From Planctomycetaceae bacterium (GTDB taxonomy: Bacteria; Planctomycetota; Planctomycetia; Planctomycetales; Planctomycetaceae): a DNA stretch of 64,000 nt. Below are positions 1-8,854 of this stretch, in pieces. The stretch's first letter is position 1, and each line of letters opens with the position of its first letter. The stretch lies in contig JAWKTX010000001.1 of the NCBI GenBank assembly GCA_041398825.1, forward strand, positions 620,001 to 684,000. The letters run 5' to 3'. The position numbers and the translations under genes were made by a program. Under the pieces are notes generated by a model that saw only the letters and a program-made list of their open reading frames with translations, was not told the DNA's origin and did no database searches.

Positions 1-2052
1 AAAGACCGCAGCGCAGCAAGATGTCTGATGAATGCGGCAGACCTTCGATTGGAATTGAACCAGCCAGCTTTGGCTGAGCGTGATTTAATGCGATTGAAAG
101 CGGAGTACTCGCAAAACTCCGCATCGCCGGATTTCCAGATTCTCGAGGGTCGGGTCCGGCTGGCGAGGTCTGCTGCCGAGGAGGCGTTGCCATTGTTTCG
201 AAATGCGATGAATGCGACATCCACCGACCCTGCGGATGCCGGCTTTCGTACGCATCTGGTCGCCCGCTACTACGTGGCACAGGCACTTTCGAGTATGAAA
301 ATGGATGCCGATGTCGTTGACGTTGTGAAACCCATTGTTAACCATCTCCGTAAGCCGGAATTTCAGTCTCTGGCAGGAATACTTGTGCAGGCTGCGATCA
401 GCAGTTTGCAGCTTGAGAATTTCGAGGACACAAAGGCACTGGCAGATGTCTTCCTTGAAGTGTCCGGGGATTCTGCTCGTCGCGCAGATGCAACCGCCGC
501 CCGGTGTGTCGCATTAGCGGGGCTGCGAGAGTTTGCGGCGTCCCGTAAAGACGCGGACTTTCTGATTGAGCATCACAAGAACGAATCTCGCACCTGGATT
601 GCGGTTCTGAGAGCGGCAGAACAGGCTAGCCAGCAGAAGGCGTTCGCTGAAGCCGCAGCATTTTTCCGGCTGGCCGCGGCAAACACGACAGACTCGGAGG
701 TCAGACAGGCCGGGCTGAGTGGAATTGCATGGAGCCTGTTCTATTCAAAAGATTTTTCGAATGCTGAAAAAGCATTTGGTGCTTTTGCTGCAGCTGTGCA
801 GGAACGTCCGGAGTTCGCTCAGGCAATTTATATGCAGGCCCAGTGTGTTGAGGATGCTGGTGAGCTGGATCGAGCTGCCACAATGTATGAGTCTGTCTTT
901 CAACGTTTGACGGAGAATCAGTCCCCTGCTTCCGCGGAGGCGGAAACCCGGCCACCACTGCTTTATGCATTCAATGCCGGGCAGGAATCCGCCCGAATTT
1001 ATGGCGAGTTCAGAAACCTGCAAAAAGCGAATGCCTGCTGGGAATCTTTGGTGATGCAGTTTCCCCTGGCAGCCAGCCTGGATCGTGTTCTTAACGAATG
1101 GGCCTACCTGAATGCCATGGAAGAGCAGTACACCACTGCGGATAAGATCTATCGAAAGCTCCTGGATCGTTTTCCCAGGAGTCCCTACGCCGGACATGCT
1201 CGCCTGTCACTTGCCGAAAGTGAATTGGTCGCTGGTCGACGTGATGTCGCCCGGGCAGAATTTGAGGCCGTGCTTGCGAACCCGGACTACGGGAAGACAG
1301 AGCACGAAAATGCCCTCTATCAGTTGTGTGTCATTCTGGAGACTGAATTCAACTGGGCAGATGCCCGTGTGAAGACGGAACAGTTTCTCATGTCCTTTCC
1401 AGAGAGCCAGTACGCGCCCCTGATAAAACTGATCAACGCAGAATCCTTCAAGAGAAACGGCGCCGGTTTGTCCGACATCCAGGCAGCTCAGCAAACCCTG
1501 ACGGCGCTGCGGGCAGATCTGGTCAGTGGCAGCATTCCGGAAGCCCCGTGGACCGATCGGGTTTGGATCGTCAGTGCGGAGGCGGCATTTGCGGCGAAAG
1601 ATTACGCTGTGATCGATACCATTGCCGACGAATTGACGACTCATCGACCTGAATCTCCCTTTCTGTTTCAAGTGCGTGCCATCCAGGGCCGTCGATGGAA
1701 GACGCAGGCACCGCCGGATTTCGAAAAGGCTCGGGAATATTTTGAAATGGTGCTCAAAGATCCCGTCGGACGAAAAACCGAGACGGCTGCTCAGTGCCAG
1801 TTTCTGCTGGCCGATACCTACTTTCTTCAGGGGAATTTCACCGAAGCCAGGGTGCAGTATTATGCTGTTCAATTCAATCACGCCGACTACAGGGACTGGC
1901 ATGAACAAGCCCTGCACCAGGTCGCCCGCTGTGATCTTGAATTGAAGGAGGTTGAAAAGGCCCGAAAAACTCTTGAACGGTTCGTTCAGGACTACCCGAA
2001 TTCCCCACTCATGGATGAAGTGAAGAAAACTCTCGCCTCACTGCCGGAGTAG
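1..2052 (+). CDS. TPR-repeat protein, 5' end missing
   Basis: The reading frame is open from the first base of the window. The ATG at 28 is only the first internal one, so the gene starts upstream and at least 683 residues are seen here. The protein is almost entirely alpha-helical, with repeated Ala/Leu/Tyr-spaced helix pairs typical of tetratricopeptide repeats, for example ALYQLCVILE, ADTYFLQGNFTEAR and ALHQVARCDLELKEVEKAR. The last repeats resemble the YbgF/BamD type (FVQDYPNSPLMDEV). No catalytic motif is visible. In planctomycetes large TPR proteins commonly precede exbB/tolQ genes, and an ExbB-like gene follows 63 bases downstream on the same strand, so a periplasmic scaffold role near a TonB/Tol-type energising complex is a reasonable inference. 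The TPR call is secure; the exact role is unknown. Confidence 0.75.
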   Translation, partial: KDRSAARCLMNAADLRLELNQPALAERDLMRLKAEYSQNSASPDFQILEGRVRLARSAAEEALPLFRNAMNATSTDPADAGFRTHLVARYYVAQALSSMKMDADVVDVVKPIVNHLRKPEFQSLAGILVQAAISSLQLENFEDTKALADVFLEVSGDSARRADATAARCVALAGLREFAASRKDADFLIEHHKNESRTWIAVLRAAEQASQQKAFAEAAAFFRLAAANTTDSEVRQAGLSGIAWSLFYSKDFSNAEKAFGAFAAAVQERPEFAQAIYMQAQCVEDAGELDRAATMYESVFQRLTENQSPASAEAETRPPLLYAFNAGQESARIYGEFRNLQKANACWESLVMQFPLAASLDRVLNEWAYLNAMEEQYTTADKIYRKLLDRFPRSPYAGHARLSLAESELVAGRRDVARAEFEAVLANPDYGKTEHENALYQLCVILETEFNWADARVKTEQFLMSFPESQYAPLIKLINAESFKRNGAGLSDIQAAQQTLTALRADLVSGSIPEAPWTDRVWIVSAEAAFAAKDYAVIDTIADELTTHRPESPFLFQVRAIQGRRWKTQAPPDFEKAREYFEMVLKDPVGRKTETAAQCQFLLADTYFLQGNFTEARVQYYAVQFNHADYRDWHEQALHQVARCDLELKEVEKARKTLERFVQDYPNSPLMDEVKKTLASLPE

Positions 2053-2115
2053 ACACCATTCATCGTCGCTCTTTGACCGTACGGACTGTTTCGGACATCA
2101 GGAAGTAATAAAAAA

Positions 2116-3041
2116 GTGAATCGGATTCTCCACCATTCGTTGAAGGGGCAAGCGTCTGCCTCTCGATCGTCGCGGGCACGAATCATCAGTTTAAGCGTCC
2201 TGCTGCTGGGCCTGCTGGTCGCTTCCCGGCAACTTTTGGCTCAATCCGATACGGCCATAGAAACAACTCCGGCTGAAACGGCAATTGAGGAAGACGGACC
2301 ACAGCCCCGGTCAATCATGACAAACGCAAAATCAGCCATTCCCGCATCGCCGATGGAGATTGTCGATGCGATGGGCATCGGCTTCACGCTTGTCTTTGTG
2401 ATCGCTCAGTCATTGCTGTGTGGTCCGCTATCGAACGCCTGGCAATGTTGCGACGGCGCCGGGTCATTCCACGCGCGTTCGTTGAACGATTCATGATGAA
2501 TCTGCGAACAGGACGAATGGAGAAGTCAGAAGCGATTTCCTATTGTCAGCAGAATCGGAGTCCTGTGGCTGATGTTTTCCTGCACGGTGTTCGCAAGTGG
2601 GGCCGCCCCAGTGCCGAAATTGAACAGGCAGTCATGGATGGTGGTGAGCGCCAGGTGAGCCTTCTGAAGAAGCGACTACGAGTACTGAACGGCGTCGCCA
2701 CCGTGACTCCCCTGATTGGCTTGCTGGGAACCGTGACGGGGATGATTCGAGCGTTCAATGATATTGCGACCACTGACGCGATGGGACAAGCTCAGCAGCT
2801 GGCAGGTGGTATTGCGATGGCGCTGCTGACAACAGCGACGGGTTTGTTTATCGCAATCCCTGCGTTAACGGCCTACATGTATCTTGCGGGCCGAATCGAT
2901 TCTCTGGTTCTTGAAATGGATCAGCTTGGTGTGGAACTGGTTCATCTGATCTCAGGAGAATCACTTCGGGAACGTACAGCGCCAACAGACTCGCAGGCAC
3001 AGGTAACTCCGACGTCAAGAAAACGCAATCCGGTCGAATAG
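2116..3041 (+). pseudogene. ExbB/TolQ/MotA-family proton-channel subunit, frameshifted
   Basis: Two overlapping frames encode one recognisable ExbB/TolQ-type protein. The first (GTG start at 2116) gives a signal peptide, a linker and the beginning of the first channel helix (GIGFTLVFVIA). The second gives its continuation (SVIAVWSAIERL), the cytoplasmic segment RRRRVIPRAFVERF, then helices two (VTPLIGLLGTVTGMI) and three (MALLTTATGLFIAIP). The frames join at about 2404-2408. Inserting one base after position 2406 restores a continuous protein of about 308 residues. No slippery heptamer is visible there, so programmed slippage is not supported; a real one-base deletion or a sequencing error is likelier. 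No ExbD partner follows. If only the downstream frame is translated (GTG at 2418), the product lacks its signal and first helix. Confidence 0.75.
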
Positions 3042-3084
3042 CGAATCTGCCCTGTCGCGAACATGTCATGAAAGCCACGATATC

Positions 3085-4131
3085 ATGAAGGAATCAGACT
3101 CAGTTTCTGAGAATTCCAGCTGTCCTTCCCTGTCCATCATTATTCCCGTGATGAATGAGGAAGAGAGTCTAAGTGAGTTGCTTGGTCAGATTGTATCCGT
3201 ACTGCAGGCATCTCTGATTTCCGCTGAAGTCATCTTTATAGATGACGGCTCCACAGATTCTTCGTGGAAGATCATCGAATCACTCTCATACCGGCACATG
3301 AATGTCTCAGGTATTCGGTTTCGCCGCAACTTCGGCAAAGCTGCGGCTCTGACTGCCGGGATGCGTCAGGCAACAGGTGAATTCATTCTCATGATGGACG
3401 CGGACCTTCAGGATGATCCCGCTGAGATCCCGTCCATGCTGGCAAAACTGCATTCCGGCGCTGACGTCGTCAATGGGTGGAAGCAGAATCGGCTGGATCC
3501 ATGGCACAAAGTTTACCCAAGTCGGGTCTTCAACTGGATGGTGAGTTCGCTGACGGGATTGCATTTGCATGACCATAACTGCGGGCTCAAGATGTTTCGC
3601 AAAGAAGTGGCGCAGGAAATTCGCATCTATGGTGAACTGCATCGATTCATTGCAGTGCTGGCGTGGGCACGCGGCTTCCGTGTTGAAGAGATGATTGTTC
3701 ATCATCGTCCACGACAATTCGGGCACTCGAAATACGGAGTTCGTCGATTCCTGCGGGGGCTGCTGGATCTGATGACTGTCGCGTTTCTGGTGAGCTTCGG
3801 CCGTCGTCCTCAACATGCTCTGGGCGCTGTTGGGCTGTTCTTCTTCGGTCTTGGTATCGTCGGCCTTGGATACCTGGGACTTCTCTGGTTCCTGATGAAC
3901 GTCCTGCACATTATTGCGGCGGTCCCGATCGGCGGTCGACCTTTGCTGGCCTACTCAATCGCATTCGTCCTGCTCGGCGGCCAGGCGCTTTCGCTGGGGC
4001 TGCTGGCAGAACTGATTGTGGCCTATACGGGAGATCCCGTGGACAGTTTCAGCGTGAAGTCAACCACAAAGCAGACGCAGCCATCGTCCAATGCGCTGGA
4101 GACATCAGCGGATGGCAATACATCGGAATAG
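3085..4131 (+). CDS. Family 2 glycosyltransferase, polyprenyl-phosphate type
   Basis: This 348-residue protein has the GT2 fold of DPM1/GtrB/ArnC-type enzymes, which move a sugar from a nucleotide donor to a polyprenyl phosphate at the cytoplasmic membrane face. The N-terminal nucleotide-binding strand reads SIIIPVMNEEESL, followed by FIDDGSTDSSW and the metal-binding DADLQDDP. The FGHSKYG segment before the membrane part is typical of the family. Two hydrophobic helices lie near residues 245-275 and 285-320 (LGYLGLLWFLMNV; IAFVLLGGQALSLGLLAELIV). It follows the exbB-like gene by 43 bases and precedes a metallophosphoesterase by 13, so the three may be co-transcribed. The sugar and acceptor cannot be told from sequence. 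Confidence 0.9.
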   Translation: MKESDSVSENSSCPSLSIIIPVMNEEESLSELLGQIVSVLQASLISAEVIFIDDGSTDSSWKIIESLSYRHMNVSGIRFRRNFGKAAALTAGMRQATGEFILMMDADLQDDPAEIPSMLAKLHSGADVVNGWKQNRLDPWHKVYPSRVFNWMVSSLTGLHLHDHNCGLKMFRKEVAQEIRIYGELHRFIAVLAWARGFRVEEMIVHHRPRQFGHSKYGVRRFLRGLLDLMTVAFLVSFGRRPQHALGAVGLFFFGLGIVGLGYLGLLWFLMNVLHIIAAVPIGGRPLLAYSIAFVLLGGQALSLGLLAELIVAYTGDPVDSFSVKSTTKQTQPSSNALETSADGNTSE

Positions 4132-4144
4132 CGTCGATGCTGCG

Positions 4145-4621
4145 ATGCCCAAACGCATAGGAGTTCTTTCAGATACGCATGGCATGCTGCCCGGGATCAT
4201 CCCGGAGTATTTTAGCAGTGTTGATGCGATTGTTCATGCCGGGGATGTTGGTGACCCTGCAATTCTGGAAGAGCTCAGACAACTGGCTCCTTTGACGGTT
4301 GTCCGCGGCAATTGCGATCGAGGAAGTCTCTGGGACGGCATCCCGAAGACGGATGCCCTTGTCACGGGCAACCAGTACATCTACGTGCTGCATGATCTGA
4401 ACGATCTGGATCTCGATCCCTGGGCTGGTGGATGTGTGTGCGTCATCAGCGGCCACACACATGTTGCCAAAGCAGACTGGCGAAACGGAGTTCTGTTTCT
4501 GAACCCGGGTAGCGTGAGTGTTCGTAGAAGACCATCCGATCAACTCACTTGTGCTCTGCTGACGATCACGGGAACCGATCTGTCGGTGCAGATCAAATCA
4601 TTGCCCGAAGAACGTCGCTGA
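4145..4621 (+). CDS. YfcE/MJ0936-type metallophosphoesterase
   Basis: A compact 158-residue calcineurin-like phosphoesterase. Metal-ligand motifs appear in the family order: SDTHG near the start, HAGDVGD, VRGNCDRG and SGHTHVAK, with a final LNPGSVSVRRR loop characteristic of the YfcE group. Such proteins hydrolyse phosphodiesters using Mn2+ or a similar metal; the cellular substrate is usually unknown. I chose the ATG at 4145 because the conserved strand KRIGVLSDTH begins immediately after it. An in-frame ATG at 4091 would overlap the upstream glycosyltransferase and add residues with no family match. The gene sits 13 bases after that glycosyltransferase. Confidence 0.88.
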   Translation: MPKRIGVLSDTHGMLPGIIPEYFSSVDAIVHAGDVGDPAILEELRQLAPLTVVRGNCDRGSLWDGIPKTDALVTGNQYIYVLHDLNDLDLDPWAGGCVCVISGHTHVAKADWRNGVLFLNPGSVSVRRRPSDQLTCALLTITGTDLSVQIKSLPEERR

Positions 4622-4651
4622 GCTTTCGTTGTGCACCAGAAGTTGGTCCAC

Positions 4652-5050
4652 CTACTTCAGATTGCTGGCGAGCCAGGAGTTGAGGTTGTCCTGTCCGCCG
4701 AAACCGCGTTCCAGTGCGACAACTTCTCCATTTCGAAAGATCATGATCTGCGGAATTCCACCGCTGCTTCGGTAGGCGTTGAAGATTTCCGGCTTCTTGT
4801 CGATATCGACTCTCAGAAAGCGTGCGGACTGTGAGTAGGTGGATTCGAGCGAATCGAGTGCGCTGTCCATACTTCGGCAGGGTCCACACCACTCCGCCCC
4901 GAACTTGACCACGACCGGGCGATCACATTTCAATACGGCCTGCTCAAACCATGGATCATGGACTGCAGTTGCAGGTTGCTTTCCAAAGAATAACAGACCG
5001 GCAAATGCGACAAACAGAATCAGCGTGATGAGTTTGTTCAGTTGTTCCAT
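4652..5050 (-). CDS. Membrane-anchored thioredoxin-like protein
   Basis: The 132-residue product starts with a single hydrophobic helix (LITLILFVAFAGLLFF, residues 7-22) acting as an uncleaved anchor or signal. A thioredoxin domain follows, with the redox motif W54-C55-G56-P57-C58 and the cis-proline loop GGIPQIMIF. It is expected to sit outside the cytoplasmic membrane and act as a disulfide reductase or exchanger; the substrate is unknown. The gene is convergent with the metallophosphoesterase (30 bases apart) and lies downstream of the rpsD terminator, so it probably has its own promoter in the 239-base gap before it. There is no resolving CcdA-type partner nearby. Confidence 0.88.
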   Translation of the reverse strand: MEQLNKLITLILFVAFAGLLFFGKQPATAVHDPWFEQAVLKCDRPVVVKFGAEWCGPCRSMDSALDSLESTYSQSARFLRVDIDKKPEIFNAYRSSGGIPQIMIFRNGEVVALERGFGGQDNLNSWLASNLK

Positions 5051-5120
5051 GGAGCCCAGTTCCGTGAAAGCTGAGAATGAGGACAGCCGTCTGCTGCTGG
5101 AAACCTATCTCCTGAACGCG

Positions 5121-5144
5121 TCCGGGCGAGTAGAACCGCCCGGA
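5121..5144 (-). other. Hairpin upstream of the thioredoxin gene
   Basis: A perfect 8-bp inverted repeat (TCCGGGCG at 5121-5128 and CGCCCGGA at 5137-5144, 8-base loop) lies in the presumed 5' untranslated or promoter region of the thioredoxin gene, between it and the rpsD terminator. There is no U-tract, so it is not a standard terminator. A role as leader structure or protein-binding site is only a guess. Confidence 0.3.
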
Positions 5145-5218
5145 GACGAAAGAAAAGCCGTTCAGCTTTTCACGGTTATGTCGGTGGCATCAGATACCAT
5201 CAAGGAATCAAATACCAC

Positions 5219-5252
5219 AAAAAAAAGACGCCGACACGTAAGTGTCGACGTC
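5219..5252 (-). terminator. Rho-independent terminator of rpsD
   Basis: Read on the minus strand, an 11-bp stem of GACGTCGACAC pairing with GTGTCGGCGTC (one G-U pair, 4-base loop) is followed directly by eight T residues. It starts 37 bases after the rpsD stop. The stem plus U-tract make this the clearest intrinsic terminator in the window. It implies rpsD is transcribed alone or ends its transcript. Confidence 0.9.
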
Positions 5253-5288
5253 CTTCGATTTCAATTTCATTTGCCGGTGTTGAGTGTT

Positions 5289-5897
5289 TTATCGTGACAT
5301 GAATGCCACAACCTGACCGACATCGACGACAAGCTGCACGTCCTGGAACGTTGGGCGTGTTGTCACGACCACTCGCATTTCGGCTTTGTCGATGTTCAGC
5401 CATTCTGTATCAATGGCATTGGCCGATTCGCCAATATTTGCGTACAGCTTCTTGATGTTCGGGCGGTTTCGCAGGGTAATTACGTCGCCAGGCCGAACCT
5501 GAATCGATGGCTTGTTAACGGTGACGCCGTTGACCTGAAAGTGGCGGTGAACGATACCCTGTCGTGCCTGTGGGCGAGTCAGAGTGAATCCAGCGCGACG
5601 GACGACGTTGTCGAGGCGGCATTCGCAAAGAACCAGCAGCAGTTCACCGGTGTTGCCCTTCATACGTCGGGCTTTGTCGAAGTACTTGAAAAGCTGACGG
5701 TCTCGTAGTCCGTAGTAGAACTTGATCTTCTGCTTTTCATTCAAAGCCGAACCATATGTGGTTGGCTTCTTGCGGCGACGATGCATCCCTGGTGGGTATT
5801 CTTTTCGCTCAGTCGCTTTAATGGCACCTGCTGACTCGTAAACATTCATGCCGAGTCGTCTGTTGATTCGTCCCTTCGGACCGGTGTAACGCCCCAT
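5289..5897 (-). CDS. rpsD: 30S ribosomal protein S4
   Basis: The 202-residue protein matches bacterial uS4 along its length: N-terminal segment MGRYTGPKGRINRRLG, a basic region (MHRRRKKPTTYG), the helix EKQKIKFYYGLRDRQ, and the S4 RNA-binding domain (RLDNVVRRAGF, ARQGIVHRHFQVNG, PSIQVRPGDVI). S4 nucleates assembly of the small subunit body by binding 16S rRNA. The N-terminal region lacks the zinc-binding cysteines found in some S4 proteins, so this is the cysteine-free form. The gene stands alone rather than in an rpsM-rpsK-rpsD-rpoA cluster and is closed by a strong terminator. A GAGG element lies about 13 bases before the ATG. Confidence 0.97.
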   Translation of the reverse strand: MGRYTGPKGRINRRLGMNVYESAGAIKATERKEYPPGMHRRRKKPTTYGSALNEKQKIKFYYGLRDRQLFKYFDKARRMKGNTGELLLVLCECRLDNVVRRAGFTLTRPQARQGIVHRHFQVNGVTVNKPSIQVRPGDVITLRNRPNIKKLYANIGESANAIDTEWLNIDKAEMRVVVTTRPTFQDVQLVVDVGQVVAFMSR

Positions 5898-6206
5898 TGT
5901 GCTCTAAAACCTCAATCATTTTTCTGGTGGCTCTGCACCGCACAACGAAACGCTCGATGTGCCGTCACCCGTGTTTCCCTGCTGCTCTGGTGGCTTTCAG
6001 AATCATCAAGGCATTCTGAACGCCAGAACGACCGGGGCAGAAATCGGATGAATTCTGCACCTGGGAAAACTCGACAGGTAGCCCGCTGATATGGGACTAC
6101 GTACAGAGTAATGCCGACAGCCAATTTTGCTCTAAGCTGAAGGACGGGAAAGAGTATCGTCACGGGTCGCAACGATCAACACCGGCAAACCGTCCACATC
6201 ACTGTT
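5898..6206. other. Intergenic stretch upstream of rpsD
   Basis: No convincing gene is present. The 86-codon minus-strand frame at 5912-6172 has no recognisable domain and an erratic composition, so I reject it. The stretch must hold the rpsD promoter and leader; I could not pick a reliable -35/-10 pair. Confidence 0.5.
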
Positions 6207-6452
6207 TTACCGGGATTCGGGCGGCATTTGGTCATTTTCAGGTGTTGAAAGTTCGGGAGAGCCGGATTCTGGGGAGTCGGAGCCGGGGTGGCAGTGTTGG
6301 TTCGTGGATTTGGACGCACATCCGATTCCGCCGCATGTCCCGCATGGGCTGGGGGTGCCTGCATCGGGATTCCACCAGCGAGCCAGCTTTTGCAACAGGA
6401 CCGCAGCTGAAGCAAGGATCAGTGCCAGGGCCCCGATTTCCTGTCCGTTCAT
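6207..6452 (-). CDS. FeoB-associated Cys-rich membrane peptide
   Basis: An 81-residue protein with one N-terminal membrane helix (IGALALILASAAVLLQKLA, residues 6-24) followed by a short cysteine cluster, CGTCGGIGC, and a Ser/Pro-rich hydrophilic tail with one more Cys-containing stretch (NQHCHPG). A single helix plus CxxCxxxxC just downstream of feoB matches the family annotated as FeoB-associated Cys-rich membrane protein, thought to be the functional counterpart of FeoC. It starts 56 bases after the feoB stop on the same strand and is probably the last gene of the feoAB transcript. Metal or Fe-S binding by the cysteines is an inference. Confidence 0.7.
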   Translation of the reverse strand: MNGQEIGALALILASAAVLLQKLARWWNPDAGTPSPCGTCGGIGCASKSTNQHCHPGSDSPESGSPELSTPENDQMPPESR

Positions 6453-6508
6453 CGTTCAGGCACTTCTTGAAAGATCGACGGCCGTCGATAGCAGAAGGCT
6501 AGGCCGCA

Positions 6509-8812
6509 TCAAAGCCTTGATCCGATTTGGTAGCACAGGAATGCTCCAAACCAGCCAAGTGCGGTCATATAGGCAAAAGAGAAAACAGGCCATCGCCACG
6601 AATTCGTTTCGCGTTTGATGACTGCCAGCGTGGAGACACACTGCGCGCAAAGTGCAAAGAATACCATGATCCCGATGGCTACAGGCAAATTGAACACAGG
6701 AGTGCCGTCTGCGTGTCTGGCCTGCAGCAATGCGCCTTTGAGTCCTTCGTGTTCTTCATCGACGTCCGCCCCCATGCTGAAAATGGTTCCAAGGGTTGCA
6801 ATGACGACTTCTCGAGCCGGAAACGAAGCGATGACCCCCATTCCGATTCTCCAGTCCCAGCCCAGTGGTCGCACCGTTGGTTCAACGGCGTGCCCTATTC
6901 TGCCCAGAATACTGTTTTCCAGCAGACTGGCGTTGATTGCGTTCAGCTTTTCCGTCAGTTCACTGATTTGCGATTCCGTCTCTTCACGTACCTGTTCCGG
7001 CTGCGGATTGCTTTCAATGGTTGATTCGAGCGATTCGATTTGCGTCATCAGTGCGAATCGTTCTTCATGAGAGCCCGGGAACGATCCGACAGCCCAGATG
7101 ATGACGGTCGTTGCAAAGATCAGCGTGCCAGCGTTCTCTATAAACGACCGAGAACTGTCAAAGACACGGTGGGCAGTCACCCGAAATGATGGCATTCGGT
7201 AGTCAGGCAGCTCCATGAGAAATGCGGATGGTTCGCCCCGGAAAAATGTCCTGCGAAGAAGGAATGCGGTTGGGATTGCGATCACCAGCCCCAGCATGCT
7301 GATTGCGAGCAGCACGACGGCGTGAAGTGGCAACCATCCTCCAAGATAACGTTTGTCGGGGACAAACATGCCAATCATCAGCAAATAAACCGGCAGTCTT
7401 GCAGAGCAGCTCATCAACGGTGCGATGAGAATTGTGACAAATCGATCGCGGCGATCTTCAATCACTCGCGTCGCCATAACGCCTGGTACTGCACATGCAA
7501 AAGAGGACATCAGCGGAACAAACGATCGGCCGCTTAAACCAACCAGAGCCATCAGGCGGTCCATCATGAATGCCGCGCGCGCCATGTAGCCGCAGTCTTC
7601 GAGCAGTGCAATAAACAAGAACAACAAGCTGATTTGAGGAAGGAAGACCAGTACCGATCCGACTCCCGCAACAATTCCATCCACCAGCAAACTGCGAAGC
7701 AGTCCCGGCGACATCGACGCTGTGATTCTGTCACCGACCCAGCCAACACCATTCTCAACAAGTTCACTCAGCGGCTGGGAAAACCAGTAAATCGTGGAAA
7801 ACACCAACAACATTACAGCAAGGCAAATCGCAAAACCGAAGATTCGGTGGGTCAGCCAGGCATCAATTGAATCGCTGATGGATCGCTTTGCCGTTGCCGG
7901 CGGAACCACTGTGGTTGCGAGCAATCCTTTGATGAACGCGTATCGCTGAGTCGCCTCGACTTCCGGGACTGGAATGTTAAGCTCGGCCAGTTTATCGCGG
8001 ACCTGTGCAACCTGAATTGCATATTCGTGACTCGTTGTACGCGACAGCATCTGTTCGACAGATCCGTCCGGATCCAGCAAACTACGGCTAATCAGGAAAG
8101 GCGTGCATTGTTCTTCCGGGCACCCGGCTTCTGTGAGCCAGTTCGACAGATGATCGACGGCCTCCCGGAATGGCAATGGAAGGATCCGAGCAACGGAGGG
8201 GTCGGCCGCTCCGTCATTTTGGGGCTCTGCCAGTGGTTGACTGCCCGTCGGATTCGCGGGCGCGGCTGACATCGACTGATGATCTCGATGCGCTTTGACA
8301 ACAGCATTCTGAAGCTCAATCAATCCGGTGCGTTTTATGGCGGATGTGGTGACAACGGGCACGTCCAGCAGGCGAGACAATTCTGACAGATCGATCGAGA
8401 TCCCCGACTGCTCAGCAGTGTCCCACATGTTCAGGCACAGGACCAGGGGCTTCCCTATCTCGCGCACCTGGGTGAACAGGAACAGGTTTCGTTCGAGGGC
8501 AGCGGCGTTACAGATACAGACAACGACGTCCGGCGGTTCGGTTCCATCACAACCTGTCAGAACATTGACCGGAACCATCTCATCGGCGGACCGGGGCGAC
8601 AGACTGTAGGTGCCTGGCAAATCCACCAGGTCAATTGGAAGGGCCTGCCAAAGCACCCTTGCGGACTTCTGCTCGACGGTGACGCCCGGGTAGTTACCGG
8701 TTCGCACATTCATGCCGGCAAGAGCATTGAACAATGTGCTCTTGCCTGTGTTCGGATTACCAATCAGAACAACGCGTAAAGGAGCGCTGTGTTGTTTTTT
8801 CGGAAGCGACAT
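6509..8812 (-). CDS. feoB: Ferrous iron transporter FeoB
   Basis: The 767-residue protein has an N-terminal G domain followed by a polytopic membrane domain, the standard FeoB layout. G motifs are visible: G1 GNPNTGKST (residues 18-26), G3 DLPGTYSL, and a G4-like NMWD where NxxD is expected. The membrane part carries the two gate regions, including FACAVPGVMATR and PLMSCSARLPVY, the conserved cysteine-containing segments of the Fe(II) pore. A charged coiled-coil-like insertion (QIESLESTIES to SELTEKLNAI) lies between membrane segments. FeoB imports Fe(II) across the inner membrane. It lies 42 bases downstream of feoA and 56 upstream of the Cys-rich peptide gene. Confidence 0.96.
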   Translation of the reverse strand: MSLPKKQHSAPLRVVLIGNPNTGKSTLFNALAGMNVRTGNYPGVTVEQKSARVLWQALPIDLVDLPGTYSLSPRSADEMVPVNVLTGCDGTEPPDVVVCICNAAALERNLFLFTQVREIGKPLVLCLNMWDTAEQSGISIDLSELSRLLDVPVVTTSAIKRTGLIELQNAVVKAHRDHQSMSAAPANPTGSQPLAEPQNDGAADPSVARILPLPFREAVDHLSNWLTEAGCPEEQCTPFLISRSLLDPDGSVEQMLSRTTSHEYAIQVAQVRDKLAELNIPVPEVEATQRYAFIKGLLATTVVPPATAKRSISDSIDAWLTHRIFGFAICLAVMLLVFSTIYWFSQPLSELVENGVGWVGDRITASMSPGLLRSLLVDGIVAGVGSVLVFLPQISLLFLFIALLEDCGYMARAAFMMDRLMALVGLSGRSFVPLMSSFACAVPGVMATRVIEDRRDRFVTILIAPLMSCSARLPVYLLMIGMFVPDKRYLGGWLPLHAVVLLAISMLGLVIAIPTAFLLRRTFFRGEPSAFLMELPDYRMPSFRVTAHRVFDSSRSFIENAGTLIFATTVIIWAVGSFPGSHEERFALMTQIESLESTIESNPQPEQVREETESQISELTEKLNAINASLLENSILGRIGHAVEPTVRPLGWDWRIGMGVIASFPAREVVIATLGTIFSMGADVDEEHEGLKGALLQARHADGTPVFNLPVAIGIMVFFALCAQCVSTLAVIKRETNSWRWPVFSFAYMTALGWFGAFLCYQIGSRL

Positions 8813-8854
8813 CGCGGGCGACGTCTTTCGTGCGAATGGGGACTCAACCGACTT

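Noticed and set aside
1207..1917. 236-codon minus-strand frame
   Set aside because: It is antisense to the TPR protein gene, and its product has no domain or sensible composition.
2395..2425. Programmed -1 frameshift site in the ExbB-like gene
   Set aside because: No slippery heptamer or clear downstream structure is visible, so an ordinary one-base deletion or error is preferred.
3307..3909. 200-codon minus-strand frame
   Set aside because: It lies wholly antisense to the glycosyltransferase gene, whose own motifs are intact.
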